A DNA stretch of 34,581 bases from Anaerolineae bacterium (GTDB lineage Bacteria > Chloroflexota > Anaerolineae > Promineifilales > Promineifilaceae), in the NCBI GenBank assembly GCA_028277515.1, contig JANQGC010000242.1, forward strand, positions 1 through 34,581. The letters are read 5' to 3'. Positions 1-8,470 of the stretch are shown here, piece after piece; the first letter of the stretch is position 1; every line of letters starts with the position of its first letter. The notes under the pieces are model-generated. The model was not told where the DNA came from. It was given only the letters and a program-made list of their open reading frames with translations, and did no database searches. The position numbers were made by a program, and so were the translations under genes.

Positions 1-602
1 ATATTTTCTAAGAACACACGGCCGAACACCGGCGTTCCTGCCTGGTGTGTGAAGCGGGAGAAAACGTCATAGAAAGGATCGAGCAGGTCGCCGCTGCGAT
101 CAATTTCCACTTCCAGGTTATTCTTGCGCGCCTTGCGAACCTGGCGGCGGATATTGCCATCCATTTTTTTCCATAACGCTTCTTCTGATTCCCCTAATTC
201 CACCAGCCAGTAAACGTGCCGGCTTTCAGAATTCCATTCCTGTGGCAGTTCCTGCCGGGAATCCTGGATCAGAATGCGCTCAAGACCGGCCTCTGCACAT
301 AAAATGACGGCTTTTTCGATCAAGCCGGCGGCGATTTTTTCATCTTCGGCGCATAAGGCACCGGGCAGGGTCATGGCCCGTTTCCCGGTTAGAAAACTGG
401 GAACAAAGAAGAGGGGCAGCACACCTACAATATGATCCGCATCATGGGCAAACAAGTAGAGGGTCTCATAACCATATGTGTGGCGTAATACATACTGCCA
501 GCCACTTAAATGCAGGGGTAGACCATCATCGGCCGTGCTTACGTAGCGGTCCCATTTGCCGGTCATATCATCTGTCAGTCGGCCAATGGCCGTTGTGTTC
601 AT
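1..602 (-). CDS. FemAB-like GNAT-fold transferase, XrtA/PEP-CTERM-associated type (partial, 3' end outside window)
   Basis: I translated this frame by hand from the ATG at 602; it stays open for 200 codons to the window edge, so the C-terminus is missing. An AGGG-type ribosome site lies about 7 bases before the ATG. The protein begins MNTTAIGRLTDDMTGKWDRY and contains a segment LSGWQYVLRHTYGYETLYL, then IRRQVRKARKNNLEVEI. The W-x-x-V pattern near the N-terminus and the R-x-x-R-K-A-x-K stretch are typical of FemAB/peptidoglycan-bridge-like acyltransferases, in particular the family found in exosortase-associated exopolysaccharide clusters. The neighbour 23 bases upstream is the deacetylase that normally accompanies this family. 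The substrate is unknown; transfer of an aminoacyl or acyl group to a cell-envelope glycan is the likely role (inference). Confidence 0.72.
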   Translation of the reverse strand, partial: MNTTAIGRLTDDMTGKWDRYVSTADDGLPLHLSGWQYVLRHTYGYETLYLFAHDADHIVGVLPLFFVPSFLTGKRAMTLPGALCAEDEKIAAGLIEKAVILCAEAGLERILIQDSRQELPQEWNSESRHVYWLVELGESEEALWKKMDGNIRRQVRKARKNNLEVEIDRSGDLLDPFYDVFSRFTHQAGTPVFGRVFLEN

Positions 603-625
603 TTCATGCCCTATTGTTAGCATAT

Positions 626-1552
626 TCACGTTGCGGCCACCAGTTTTTTAGCATCAAGATGCGCGGAACCGTTCATTTTTTCAAACAGTTCCTGTAAAGG
701 AGCGAACTTAAATTCGGATAACATATTGTGTAGTTTCTGCTCTAATCCACCACGACCGAAATAATGGGTTACCCGCTCACGAAACGTGACTTTTTGATAG
801 TTCTGCCCGGTGTCCAGTTCCCAGGGATGAATATAATAATTTGCCGGTTGTCCCTGATCATTGACCTGCTGTAACGCATAACGTGTCACCGGGTAGGGCA
901 GGAGGCGATTGTAGAAGCCACCGCCAACCGGCCATTTGCGCCCGGCAAAACGCATGGTTGTCGCCGGAAATTCAATAAGGTCCGTTCCTTCTATTTGGTA
1001 AGGGAAACGGGGCGCACCTGGATAGCCATAAAGCATATTGCGTGTGGGAAAGACGCTGCTGTCATAGCGAAATCCGCGAGATTCCAGGACTTCAAACGCC
1101 CATGTGGATTGCTCATTAATTGAAAAATAAGGGGCGCGATGGCCTAGAGGTTGGAAGCCGGTTAAGCGATAAAGGGCTTCTAATGAAAGATCGAGTTCCT
1201 TGCCAAATTCTTCAGGTGTGAGCTTGCATACAAAACGGTGGTAGTAGCCATGCACGGCAAGCTCATGACCCTGCGCTGTAATTTGTTCGATTAGAGCCGG
1301 CTGCCGGTCGGCGACGTAGCCTAAGACGAAGAAGGTGGCCTTGACCTGATGCTGATCGAGAATGGATAATAACCGATGGGTTGCCGGAACTATGCGGCTC
1401 TCAAAAGACGGCCAGCGATCGACCAGCGGATTGGTGCTGGTCAGACCTTGAAACCATTCCTCAAGATCAACTGTGAAGGCATTGACAGGCGCTTTCTTCT
1501 GCAAAACTGATTTCCTAATAGATACCTTGGTTAGACGTTCCCCGCTTTTCAA
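626..1552 (-). CDS. Polysaccharide deacetylase (NodB fold, DUF3473/XrtA-associated type)
   Basis: This is a NodB-homology carbohydrate esterase 4 enzyme predicted to remove N- or O-acetyl groups from an exopolysaccharide. The motif NAFTVDLEEWFQ (residues 24-35) carries the first catalytic/metal Asp (D29). HGYYH (101-105) supplies the two metal-binding His, and RAPYFSI (139-145) is the third motif. The C-terminal 80 residues, with HPWELD, match the extension seen in the XrtA-associated subfamily. The start is a TTG that overlaps the TGA of the upstream gene (TTGA), which implies translational coupling; no strong ribosome site is present. No signal peptide is visible, so it probably acts on the cytoplasmic side or on lipid-linked intermediates. 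308 residues is normal for the family. Confidence 0.88.
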   Translation of the reverse strand: MKSGERLTKVSIRKSVLQKKAPVNAFTVDLEEWFQGLTSTNPLVDRWPSFESRIVPATHRLLSILDQHQVKATFFVLGYVADRQPALIEQITAQGHELAVHGYYHRFVCKLTPEEFGKELDLSLEALYRLTGFQPLGHRAPYFSINEQSTWAFEVLESRGFRYDSSVFPTRNMLYGYPGAPRFPYQIEGTDLIEFPATTMRFAGRKWPVGGGFYNRLLPYPVTRYALQQVNDQGQPANYYIHPWELDTGQNYQKVTFRERVTHYFGRGGLEQKLHNMLSEFKFAPLQELFEKMNGSAHLDAKKLVAAT

Positions 1553-3231
1553 CCGACATAGCCTAAGCCACGCAAGCGGTCCGCAACGATTTGTTTTTGC
1601 TCATCGGTAAGGCCGCCTCCGTCACCGTTACCAGAATGGGTCCACTCGTCCGATGTGGCAACTTGCCTGGAATCAAATTGTGGCGAGACGATTTCGTGCA
1701 ATATCCGGCCGTCCATCTGCTGCGGGACCGGAGCATTCATTAAGTGTAGGATAGTGGGTGCTAAATCTATCAAAGAAGCATCTTCGACAAGTGTTCCCGG
1801 ACGGATGCCAGGCCCATAGGCCAGGAATATACCGTTCATGCGATGGGTGCCGGAGATACCACGCTCCATCGCTTCTATAATTTTATGGCTGCCGAATTCA
1901 TATTCGCCGAATCCAAAGTATTCCAGGCGGGTCGGGAGGAAAACGATATCGGCCGCTTGTTCAAGCTGATCACCATGATATATTTCTTCGCGACGATAAA
2001 TCGCCTCGACAACCTTTTCCCCTGTTTGGGGATCGCGCAGTTGAGTCAGACGTTCCATGATTTGACTGCGCACCTGCTCATATTCAGCTCCCGGCTGCAC
2101 CGTTCCCTGCGGCTCGCGGCCGGCGACGTTGAGATAAATCTGGCCCACATTGCCTAGAGAATAGGCTGCGGTTTGTGACCAATCGACGTCAGCGAAAGAG
2201 AGGAACAAAGTTTTCAACAATCCTTGCCCCTGTCCGCGGACAACCTCACGCTTGAGCTTGCCAAACCCAAGTTTCATCAGGTTGTTGTAAACATTCATGG
2301 GTGAAAAGCCCATGTTAAATGTGGTTTGTTTTATCCGGGAGAGGATGCCGGGTTTTATTTTCATAAATCCCTGCCGGATCAGCCAATTATTGACGTGGAT
2401 GAATTTATGAAACGGCCCGAAACCATGATCGGACATGATGATTAAATTGGTGTCCTCGTCTAAGCTTTCTACGACGCAGGCCAGCAAACTGTCTACATGG
2501 CTGTAGTAATCACGGATGGCGTTGCCGTACTTTTGTGCCTTGCTTGGATCATAAAGTGGGTGGCTGTCATCCATATACTTCCATAACGCATGGCTCACGG
2601 TATCGGTTCCATTAAAAACAAGCATGGCGAAATCAGGTTTTTCACGCTCTCGCAGGTAAGCAAAGGTCTGCATGCGCAAATCAGAACTGCGATATAAGGT
2701 TTCCAGAAAGGAATCGACGCCGGAGTTGGAATAAGCCTCGCCTGGATCGGGGTAAAGGATGTAATCACCAACGGCGTGCAAAATTTCCTGGTATGTTTCC
2801 TCCGGATAGGTAAAGGTGACATCCGTGCTAGGAGTGGGCATACCGGAGATCATCACACCATTAACCGGTGTCGGTGGGTAGGTCATGGGGACGTTGAGAG
2901 AGACGACACGCCGGCCGACTTCGCTTAGCAGTTGATATAACGTTGGTGCGGTCCCATCAAGGGCTGTTACCGGTGTGAAACGGTAGCTGTCCGGCTCACG
3001 GGCAATCCAATCATAGAGGCGGTGCTTCCCAGGATTACAGCCGGTGGCAAAAGAAGTCCAGGCCGGCGCGGTCATGGGAGGTAACGTGCTGCCCAGGGAA
3101 CCATAAGCCCCTTCATTTAACAGGCGCTGCAAGACAGGTAAATGCCCTTCGGCCGCCCAGGGTTTGATTAAATCAAAGGTCGCGCCGTCTAATCCGACGA
3201 CGACGACCTTGCCAGGTTTCAAATCATTCAT
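1549..3231 (-). CDS. Alkaline phosphatase superfamily / type I phosphodiesterase-nucleotide pyrophosphatase-like protein (paralog 1)
   Basis: A metal-dependent hydrolase or phosphotransferase of the alkaline phosphatase superfamily. The first metal-binding Asp is in VVVVGLDGATFD (D15). The inferred nucleophile is Thr54 in PPMTAPAWTSF. GTDTVSHALWKYMDDSHPLYD-like (D and H ligands), IIMSDHGFGP and SGTHRMNGIF give the remaining metal ligands. The protein ends with a GLGYVG tail that the second paralog shares (KLGYLG). I chose the ATG at 3231 because it gives the usual short lead-in; a TTG at 3273 and an ATG at 3267 are possible and would overlap the upstream gene by 20-26 bases. None has a clear ribosome site. 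In this operon it probably acts on a phosphorylated glycan or lipid; the substrate is unknown. Confidence 0.85.
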   Translation of the reverse strand: MNDLKPGKVVVVGLDGATFDLIKPWAAEGHLPVLQRLLNEGAYGSLGSTLPPMTAPAWTSFATGCNPGKHRLYDWIAREPDSYRFTPVTALDGTAPTLYQLLSEVGRRVVSLNVPMTYPPTPVNGVMISGMPTPSTDVTFTYPEETYQEILHAVGDYILYPDPGEAYSNSGVDSFLETLYRSSDLRMQTFAYLREREKPDFAMLVFNGTDTVSHALWKYMDDSHPLYDPSKAQKYGNAIRDYYSHVDSLLACVVESLDEDTNLIIMSDHGFGPFHKFIHVNNWLIRQGFMKIKPGILSRIKQTTFNMGFSPMNVYNNLMKLGFGKLKREVVRGQGQGLLKTLFLSFADVDWSQTAAYSLGNVGQIYLNVAGREPQGTVQPGAEYEQVRSQIMERLTQLRDPQTGEKVVEAIYRREEIYHGDQLEQAADIVFLPTRLEYFGFGEYEFGSHKIIEAMERGISGTHRMNGIFLAYGPGIRPGTLVEDASLIDLAPTILHLMNAPVPQQMDGRILHEIVSPQFDSRQVATSDEWTHSGNGDGGGLTDEQKQIVADRLRGLGYVG

Positions 3232-3247
3232 AGTCAAAGTTATGGTT

Positions 3248-3652
3248 TCAATCTGGCGACTCACCATCGCCAACTAACGTCGTTTCTTGTTCCCGATCCT
3301 TTTCCAACTGCCGCAGTCGAAATTCCATAAGCGCCATCTCCTGGGCCAAATCCCGGTTCTGATTGGCTTGATTGGATAGAGCGACACTTAATGAAAGTAA
3401 AACGGCCAAAGCAAATAAAATGCCGGCAACTAAGGGCAGTGTTGGTGAATAGGCAATATTAAAAAGTCTGGCCAGCGATCCAACAATTCCTCCGAAAATA
3501 GACAGAATGAGGATGGCAAATGTTGCCAGCAACCATAGGAGCGCATATTCTTCACGTAATTTGCGCTTCCGAATCAGTTGAACGGTCACCAGCAATAGAA
3601 TAAGGCTGACCAAAATAGCGACGAGACGCTGAATAATTGGAATGGCTGTCAT
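3248..3652 (-). CDS. DUF2304 family membrane protein
   Basis: A 134-residue membrane protein with an N-terminal membrane segment (AIPIIQRLVAILVSLILLLV), a basic loop RKRKLREEYALLWLL, two more hydrophobic segments, and a C-terminal charged tail predicted to be helical (QMALMEFRLRQLEK-like). The RxLxEEYALLW motif after the first segment is the hallmark of DUF2304. The family is found beside DPM1-like glycosyltransferases, as here, and probably helps anchor or partner that enzyme (inference). The start is the ATG at 3652: a good AAGGAG site sits 7 bases before it, better than the TTG two codons upstream. The first 101 bases lie inside the end of the preceding glycosyltransferase gene in another frame, which is long for a bacterial overlap. 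Confidence 0.85.
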   Translation of the reverse strand: MTAIPIIQRLVAILVSLILLLVTVQLIRKRKLREEYALLWLLATFAILILSIFGGIVGSLARLFNIAYSPTLPLVAGILFALAVLLSLSVALSNQANQNRDLAQEMALMEFRLRQLEKDREQETTLVGDGESPD

Positions 3653-4394
3653 ATTCAAGCTCCTTTATTACAACGGGAATGTCTTTCATCGCACAGACAA
3701 GAGCGGCTATGGAAACCTTAAAGGCATAATATATCGATCGCCAGCTATTGATTGAACTCATACCTGCAAAACGCGAGTGCATATAGGCAGGAAGTTCTAA
3801 GGTGGTTAAGCCGGCTTTGTGCAAAATGATCCTTCCTTCCACTTCTGGGTAATCTTGTGGCAGATGGTCGGCCAGGATATCAATTGCATACCGGTTTAAA
3901 CCCATGAAACCGGATGTTGTGTCTGTCGCACGCTGCCGGGTCAACAGGGTTACCAAAGTAGCGAAAGTCTTGATTCCAACTTGGCGGCTAACCGGTATTT
4001 TCATCGTGCTGTCTTTACCGATGAACCGGGAGCCAAAGACGGCATCAGCCTGCCCGGCAAGAAGCGCGGAAATGATTGGCATGGCTTCTTTCGGCTCATG
4101 CTGGCCATCTCCGTCGAGCCGGATGACGTAATCGAAATTGTGTTCTCTGGCGAATTTGAACCCTGTTTGAACGGCGCCGCCAATACCTAGATTACACGGG
4201 ATAGACACAACGGTCGCGCCGGCATGTTGGGCAACCTGAGCCGTCTTGTCCGTGGAACAATCATCTATGACAACGATTACTGCCTGCGGCAGGACGTCAA
4301 ACACGCCGCGAATTACATGGCCAATTGATCCCTCTTCATTATATGCCGGAATCAGGACCATCATCTGTGCTGCCCGTCTTATTTTTGCTGACAT
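3552..4394 (-). CDS. Glycosyltransferase family 2, DPM1-like (dolichyl/undecaprenyl-phosphate sugar transferase type)
   Basis: A GT-A fold glycosyltransferase. MMVLIPAYNEEGSIG is the N-terminal nucleotide-binding start, VIDDCSTDKT carries the first Asp motif, and VIRLDGDGQHEP has the DxD metal site. SGFMGLNRYA and HKAGLTTLELP follow as in DPM1-type enzymes that move sugars onto polyprenyl phosphate. There is no C-terminal membrane domain; the DUF2304 neighbour may fill that role. The ATG at 4394, with GAGGG about 8 bases before it, is preferred to a TTG at 4400. The last ~33 codons overlap the next gene in a different frame and are serine/tyrosine-rich, not typical of the family, so the tail may be a read-on extension. 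It is the first gene of the minus-strand operon. Confidence 0.88.
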   Translation of the reverse strand: MSAKIRRAAQMMVLIPAYNEEGSIGHVIRGVFDVLPQAVIVVIDDCSTDKTAQVAQHAGATVVSIPCNLGIGGAVQTGFKFAREHNFDYVIRLDGDGQHEPKEAMPIISALLAGQADAVFGSRFIGKDSTMKIPVSRQVGIKTFATLVTLLTRQRATDTTSGFMGLNRYAIDILADHLPQDYPEVEGRIILHKAGLTTLELPAYMHSRFAGMSSINSWRSIYYAFKVSIAALVCAMKDIPVVIKELEYDSHSNYSASRRYFGQPYSIAGDRSTDSEAQIT

Positions 4395-4527
4395 TCGCAA
4401 AACCCTCTATTAGACTACTTGAGACGGAAGGAAGGTGTTTTCTACAATACTCAACACCATTATTTCCGTCTCTGGCGAGTATGGCGTGCTGTCATTTGCA
4501 CGGGCTGATAATTAGTGCAATCCTCTA

Positions 4528-4536
4528 ATTATAGCA
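4528..4536 (-). promoter_or_regulatory. Extended -10 promoter for the exopolysaccharide operon
   Basis: On the minus strand the sequence reads TGCTATAAT, a perfect extended -10 element (TGnTATAAT). No good -35 hexamer is seen at the usual distance, as often with extended -10 promoters. It would give a leader of about 125 bases before the glycosyltransferase ATG at 4394. The 263-base gap between 4395 and 4657 holds nothing else I can name. Confidence 0.45.
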
Positions 4537-4657
4537 TTTATTTTCCATCTCGCAGATCTGTTATTCTAAAGGTTACTTTACTTAAGATGTTTGTGCCGCA
4601 AACATTTGGTTAAATTCAGGGAGGTTGCGGCCGAATTTTAGATTCCATTAAAAGGAT

Positions 4658-5311
4658 TTAAGTCTGTATCTCCTGCCGGAACTGCCGTAGAAAAAGCTGA
4701 ATAAATTCGGTTCTTTTCATCGCTTCCGCTTTTCCGGCGGCCGTTTGCATCGTGCCGGCTAAAGTCAACAATTTAACAAAAAAATGATCTATCGTATTCT
4801 GGCGGTCATCAGCCGGCCGCTCTTCCGGAAAAGGTTCATCCGGATCATATAATCGAGTCCCTAAGATCCCGCCGACCGTGAAACAGCGCGCGATGCCCAC
4901 TGCACCTATCGCATCCAGGCGGTCCGCATCTTGAACGACCCTGGCTTCAATGGTCTGCGGCGTTATTTGTGCAGTGAAGCTGTGGGCGGTTATTGCATGC
5001 TCAATGGCCGGTATGGTTTCTTTCGGATAATCGTTTTCTCTCAAAAACTGTCCAGCTTTAGCCGCAGCCAGGCGAGACGCCAAAGGTCGTTTCGCGGAAC
5101 TTTTGTGCACCGTCACGCAATCATGCAGCCAGGCAGCGGGTAGGACGATGGCCAACTGAGCATTTTCTTCACCGGCCAGTTTGCGCGCATTGGTGACCAC
5201 ACGTTGGGTATGTGCGAGATCATGGGCTGCGTCACTGCCGGTTTCCTGCTCGATAAAATCGGCAAATCGTCGTTCCCAATTGGACAATAATTCATCTTGC
5301 TTGATGGGCAT
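4658..5311 (-). CDS. HD-domain phosphohydrolase (YpgQ/YedJ-like)
   Basis: A 217-residue metal-dependent phosphohydrolase of the HD superfamily. The ligands are visible in order: H34 (in HDLAHTQRV), H63-D64 (AAWLHDC) and D128 (VVQDADRLDAIGAVG). The ITAHSF and QDADRLDAIG segments match the YpgQ/YedJ subgroup, some members of which hydrolyse nucleotide triphosphates. The natural substrate here cannot be told from sequence. The ATG at 5311 is kept; the upstream GAGCGAG is a weak ribosome site. It lies between two glycan genes on the same strand but with 100-260 base gaps, so it is probably transcribed on its own. Confidence 0.85.
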   Translation of the reverse strand: MPIKQDELLSNWERRFADFIEQETGSDAAHDLAHTQRVVTNARKLAGEENAQLAIVLPAAWLHDCVTVHKSSAKRPLASRLAAAKAGQFLRENDYPKETIPAIEHAITAHSFTAQITPQTIEARVVQDADRLDAIGAVGIARCFTVGGILGTRLYDPDEPFPEERPADDRQNTIDHFFVKLLTLAGTMQTAAGKAEAMKRTEFIQLFLRQFRQEIQT

Positions 5312-5392
5312 TACTCGCTCAGGCGCATCAACTTACCATAATGTATCCAAATCATAAACCAGAACGTGACATAATGCAAGGGGGAGTGGATT

Positions 5393-5427
5393 TAGAATGG
5401 CCCAATTTTAAAAATTGGGCCATTCTA
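5393..5427. repeat. Perfect 17-bp inverted repeat at the end of the sugar-1-phosphate transferase gene
   Basis: The left arm TAGAATGGCCCAATTTT (5393-5409) and the right arm AAAATTGGGCCATTCTA (5411-5427) are exact inverse complements around a single base. The stop codon TAG of the minus-strand gene is the outermost triplet of the right arm. It can fold into a strong hairpin and may end transcription or protect the mRNA end, but no T-run follows on either strand, so it is not a canonical intrinsic terminator. Confidence 0.7.
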
Positions 5428-6492
5428 ATGGATAATTTGCCTTCTGCTGAGCCAGATAAAGAGAGCAAATACGGCCGCGGACAGCACCAGCCAAAACAGC
5501 AGTTTGATCAGCCCCGTCGGCGCGGCAATGGCGACAAGACCGAATGAGATTGCTGCTGCATAATAACCGATAACAATCCAACGTGTGGGCAGCCCGCCAT
5601 CTGAAAGGCGAAAATGCAGGTGGCCGCGATCGCCATGCAAAGGATTTTGGCCACGGCGCAGGCGGTCTATGATCTGCCAGGCCACATCCAAAATGGGCAC
5701 AGCCAGGACAAGCAAGGCTGTGGAAAGTTTAGCCGGGGAAAGGATGGAAAGCGTGGCGATTTGGTAACCGAGAAAGTAGGCGCCCGCCGTGCCTAGAAAA
5801 ATGCGCGCCGGAGCGAAATTGAAAGGCAGAAATCCCAATAATGCGCCGGCAAGAGCCAGGGGAAATAAAGCCACCGTTGTTTGACCCAGTCGGTAGCTGT
5901 GCCAGGCGAAGAGTAAAGCTGCGATGGTACAGACCCCGGCGGCCAAACCATCAAGACCATCTAACCAATTGATGGCATTGATCATGCCCACCACCCAAAA
6001 CACGGTGAAAAATAGAGCTAACGGCCGCCAAATCCAGACTAGATTGCCCTCTACTGTCAGGAACCAGGAAGCGGGAGGCTGGGACAAAAATGGTGCGGCT
6101 CCGATAGGGCTGGTAAAAACCTCAATGAAAATGATGTGTCCGATTGCAATTGCCGCCCCGATGAACTGGATCAAAAACTGTGCCCAAGGTTTTAACTCGC
6201 GCCAATCATCTAACAGGCCACCAAACATCACGACGAAACTGCCCAAAACCACTCCTCGCAGCCGTAGGGCGTCTTCCGGCTGTTGGGGAGGGAGGAGAAG
6301 GTAAATCAGGATGATGCCGATGATCCAGGCGCCAAATACGGCCGTGCCTCCTAGCTTAGGAATGGGGCGTGCATGCTTTCTGCGCCCGCCTGGTTCGGCG
6401 AGTAAGTTGAAGGAAATAGCAATCTTTCTAATCCCTGGCGTAAGGATAAGCGCGGCGATTAATGCAGCTAAAAAGATTACCAGATACGTCAT
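5425..6492 (-). CDS. WecA/MraY-like undecaprenyl-phosphate sugar-1-phosphate transferase (glycosyltransferase family 4, membrane)
   Basis: A polytopic membrane enzyme that starts lipid-linked glycan synthesis by moving a sugar-1-phosphate from a UDP-sugar to undecaprenyl phosphate. Conserved loops are all present: RKHARPIPKLGG (near residue 40), FGGLLDDW with the catalytic DD pair (about 95), NAINWLDGLDGLAAG (about 172-186), and HGDRGHLHFRL near 295, the histidine motif, where the usual HLHHRL has Phe in place of the last His. Around ten hydrophobic segments are seen. The ATG at 6492 is chosen over a TTG one codon earlier; no clear ribosome site exists. Sugar specificity cannot be read from sequence; a WecA-type GlcNAc or QuiNAc transferase is most likely. 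It fits with the glycan genes to its left. Confidence 0.9.
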   Translation of the reverse strand: MTYLVIFLAALIAALILTPGIRKIAISFNLLAEPGGRRKHARPIPKLGGTAVFGAWIIGIILIYLLLPPQQPEDALRLRGVVLGSFVVMFGGLLDDWRELKPWAQFLIQFIGAAIAIGHIIFIEVFTSPIGAAPFLSQPPASWFLTVEGNLVWIWRPLALFFTVFWVVGMINAINWLDGLDGLAAGVCTIAALLFAWHSYRLGQTTVALFPLALAGALLGFLPFNFAPARIFLGTAGAYFLGYQIATLSILSPAKLSTALLVLAVPILDVAWQIIDRLRRGQNPLHGDRGHLHFRLSDGGLPTRWIVIGYYAAAISFGLVAIAAPTGLIKLLFWLVLSAAVFALFIWLSRRQIIH

Positions 6493-6564
6493 CAATTAGA
6501 GGAAAATGGACAAAAAATTGAAGCGCAGCTTTGAGGAAAGAAACATGCGCTTTTTGATAAACTC

Positions 6565-7185
6565 TTATGCCGTTCCAAATTGACGATCACCGGCATCGCC
6601 TAATCCTGGCATGATGTAGCCAATATCATTCAATCTTTCGTCAATTTGAGCCACATAAATTGGCACATCCGGGTGAGCTGTTTGCAAGGTTTTAATACCC
6701 TCCGGGGCCGCCAAAAGGCCAACAAATTTTATACGTTCAGCGCCCCAACGTTTCAGGATGTCTACTGTAGCCGCGGCCGATCCTCCCGTCGCCAACATGG
6801 GGTCTAATACCAGGCAAACCTCGACAGTAGGACTGGTGGGTAACTTGTTATAGTAAGATACGGGTTTGAGTGTGCGTTCATCTCTATAAAGCCCGATGTG
6901 CCACACTTCTGCACTGGGCATCATTTCCCAAATGCCTTCAACCATACCTAATCCGGCGCGTAAAATTGGAATGAGGCCAATCTTGTCGACCAGTTCGCTG
7001 CCCTGGCAGGAACCCATCGGCGATTCAACGGAAATTTCTTTCAGACCCAGGTCGGTTGTCGCTTCATAACATAAGAGCATCGCCAGTTCGCGAACCAGTT
7101 CGCGAAATTTTTTAGGCTCTGTATCATTGTTTCGCAATAGCGTAAGTTTATGTTTGACCAGCGGGTGTGTCGATTCAAATACCAT
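6565..7185 (-). CDS. upp: Uracil phosphoribosyltransferase
   Basis: Makes UMP from uracil and PRPP in pyrimidine salvage (cytoplasm). The protein carries [11 protein letters not shown], the flexible loop region [14 protein letters not shown], the PRPP-binding loop [12 protein letters not shown], and the C-terminal uracil-binding segment [21 protein letters not shown] followed by FGT, all diagnostic for Upp. The start is the ATG at 7185 because GGAGG lies 5 bases upstream; a TTG four codons earlier is only an open-frame extension. The length of about 206 residues is normal. It is transcribed divergently from ruvB. Confidence 0.97.
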   Translation of the reverse strand: MVFESTHPLVKHKLTLLRNNDTEPKKFRELVRELAMLLCYEATTDLGLKEISVESPMGSCQGSELVDKIGLIPILRAGLGMVEGIWEMMPSAEVWHIGLYRDERTLKPVSYYNKLPTSPTVEVCLVLDPMLATGGSAAATVDILKRWGAERIKFVGLLAAPEGIKTLQTAHPDVPIYVAQIDERLNDIGYIMPGLGDAGDRQFGTA

Positions 7186-7248
7186 CCTTTCCTCCAAGAA
7201 TTAATAAACCCGGCGCTTTTCATCTTGTGAATGGCCGGCAGCGGGCGG

Positions 7249-7277
7249 TTCGCAAACCATCTCTAAGATTGTATAAT
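7249..7277 (+). promoter_or_regulatory. Sigma-70-type promoter for ruvB
   Basis: TTCGCA (7249-7254) and TATAAT (7272-7277) are separated by exactly 17 bases. Transcription would start about 7284, leaving a leader near 28 bases before the ruvB ATG. It lies in the divergent gap between upp and ruvB. Confidence 0.55.
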
Positions 7278-7311
7278 CCCATAGAATGGAATTGTCAGCA
7301 ATCAACGAAAA

Positions 7312-8382
7312 ATGAACGATAAACGTACGCTGGATCGACAGATCTCCCCCCAATCTAAAGCTGGAGACAAGAAACTTGATGGCCTGCTGCGCCCTCAGCG
7401 GCTGGTTGAGTTCACAGGACAGGAAAAGCTAAAAACCAATCTTTCTATACTGTTAGAAGCGGCGCAGGGCAGGAATGAGCCATTAGATCATGTCTTGTTT
7501 CACGGCCCTCCCGGATTGGGTAAGACAACGCTGGCTCAGATTGTAGCCAATGAAATGCAAGTCAACATTCGCAATACGGCCGGACCGGCGATCGAGCGAG
7601 CCGGTGATCTGGCGGCTATTCTGACGAACCTGCGTTCGGGTGACATCTTATTTATTGATGAGGTTCATCGTCTGGGCCGGGCGGTCGAAGAGATCCTTTA
7701 TCCGGCAATGGAAGATTTTGTGTTGGATATAGTGGTCGGCAAAGGTCCGGGAGCGAAAAATGTACGCCTGAAGCTGCCGCGATTTACGGTCATTGGCGCG
7801 ACAACCCGCCTTGCTTTACTCACTGCTCCCCTGCGAGCGCGCTTTGGGGCAGCATATCGCATGGATTTTTATGAACAAGAGGCCATTGAAAAAATTGTCA
7901 TTCGCGGGGCAGGTATCATTGATGTGCCTATTGAACCTGAAGGAGCCACGGAAATCGCTCGCCGTGCCCGGGGCACACCAAGGGTGGGCCTACGCTTATT
8001 GCGCCGGGTTCGTGATTATGCCCAGGTGAGGGCTAAAGGAAGGATCACCAAAGAGGTCGCGGATTCGGCGTTGGATCTGCTGGAGATCGATGCTTTGGGA
8101 CTTGATGATCTCGATCGGCGGGTCTTACTGGCTATTATTGAAAAGTTTGGTGGTGGTCCGGTGGGTTTGGACACGATTGGCGCATCCATCAGTGAAGAAT
8201 CGGACACGATTATGGATGTTGTGGAGCCTTATTTGTTACAGTTGGGGTTTTTGGAAAGGACAGCGCGTGGGCGGATGGCCACTCCTCATGCTTATGACCA
8301 TCTAGGAATTCCCTTTACAGAAGATTCGTCAAACCGATATCCAGCCCAGCCCAGTTTGTTTGATACTGATTTAACTGAATAA
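7312..8382 (+). CDS. ruvB: Holliday junction branch migration DNA helicase RuvB
   Basis: AAA+ motor that drives Holliday junction branch migration with RuvA. Walker A is GPPGLGKT (residues 65-72), Walker B is IDEVHRL (around 115-121), sensor 1 is GATTR (162-166), and the R-finger region is APLRARFG (172-179). The C-terminal winged helix ends with [16 protein letters not shown], as in RuvB. The N-terminal [13 protein letters not shown] is also typical. 356 residues is slightly longer than usual because of short extra ends. queA follows 88 bases downstream, a very common ruvB-queA pairing in bacteria. Confidence 0.98.
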   Translation: MNDKRTLDRQISPQSKAGDKKLDGLLRPQRLVEFTGQEKLKTNLSILLEAAQGRNEPLDHVLFHGPPGLGKTTLAQIVANEMQVNIRNTAGPAIERAGDLAAILTNLRSGDILFIDEVHRLGRAVEEILYPAMEDFVLDIVVGKGPGAKNVRLKLPRFTVIGATTRLALLTAPLRARFGAAYRMDFYEQEAIEKIVIRGAGIIDVPIEPEGATEIARRARGTPRVGLRLLRRVRDYAQVRAKGRITKEVADSALDLLEIDALGLDDLDRRVLLAIIEKFGGGPVGLDTIGASISEESDTIMDVVEPYLLQLGFLERTARGRMATPHAYDHLGIPFTEDSSNRYPAQPSLFDTDLTE

Positions 8383-8389
8383 TGATGAC

Positions 8390-8404
8390 AAGTGACTGTC
8401 ACTT
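8390..8404. promoter_or_regulatory. Palindromic site between ruvB and queA
   Basis: AAGTGACTGTCACTT is a perfect palindrome with 7-base arms around one T. A looser copy, AAGTGTCTATCACATT, lies about 40 bases downstream and keeps the GTG-n5-CAC spacing. It looks like an operator for a dimeric regulator ahead of queA; the Crp-type regulator encoded at 12112 is one candidate, without proof. Confidence 0.3.
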
Positions 8405-8470
8405 GAATCGCTACGATCTCTCTGAATAGAAATAAGTGTCTATCACATTGTAAGTAAGAACCACTTTTAA

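Noticed and set aside
8383..8470. preQ1 riboswitch before queA
   Set aside because: The gap has a small palindrome but no preQ1-type pseudoknot sequence that I can recognise; queA also lies after ruvB, so a riboswitch is not needed.
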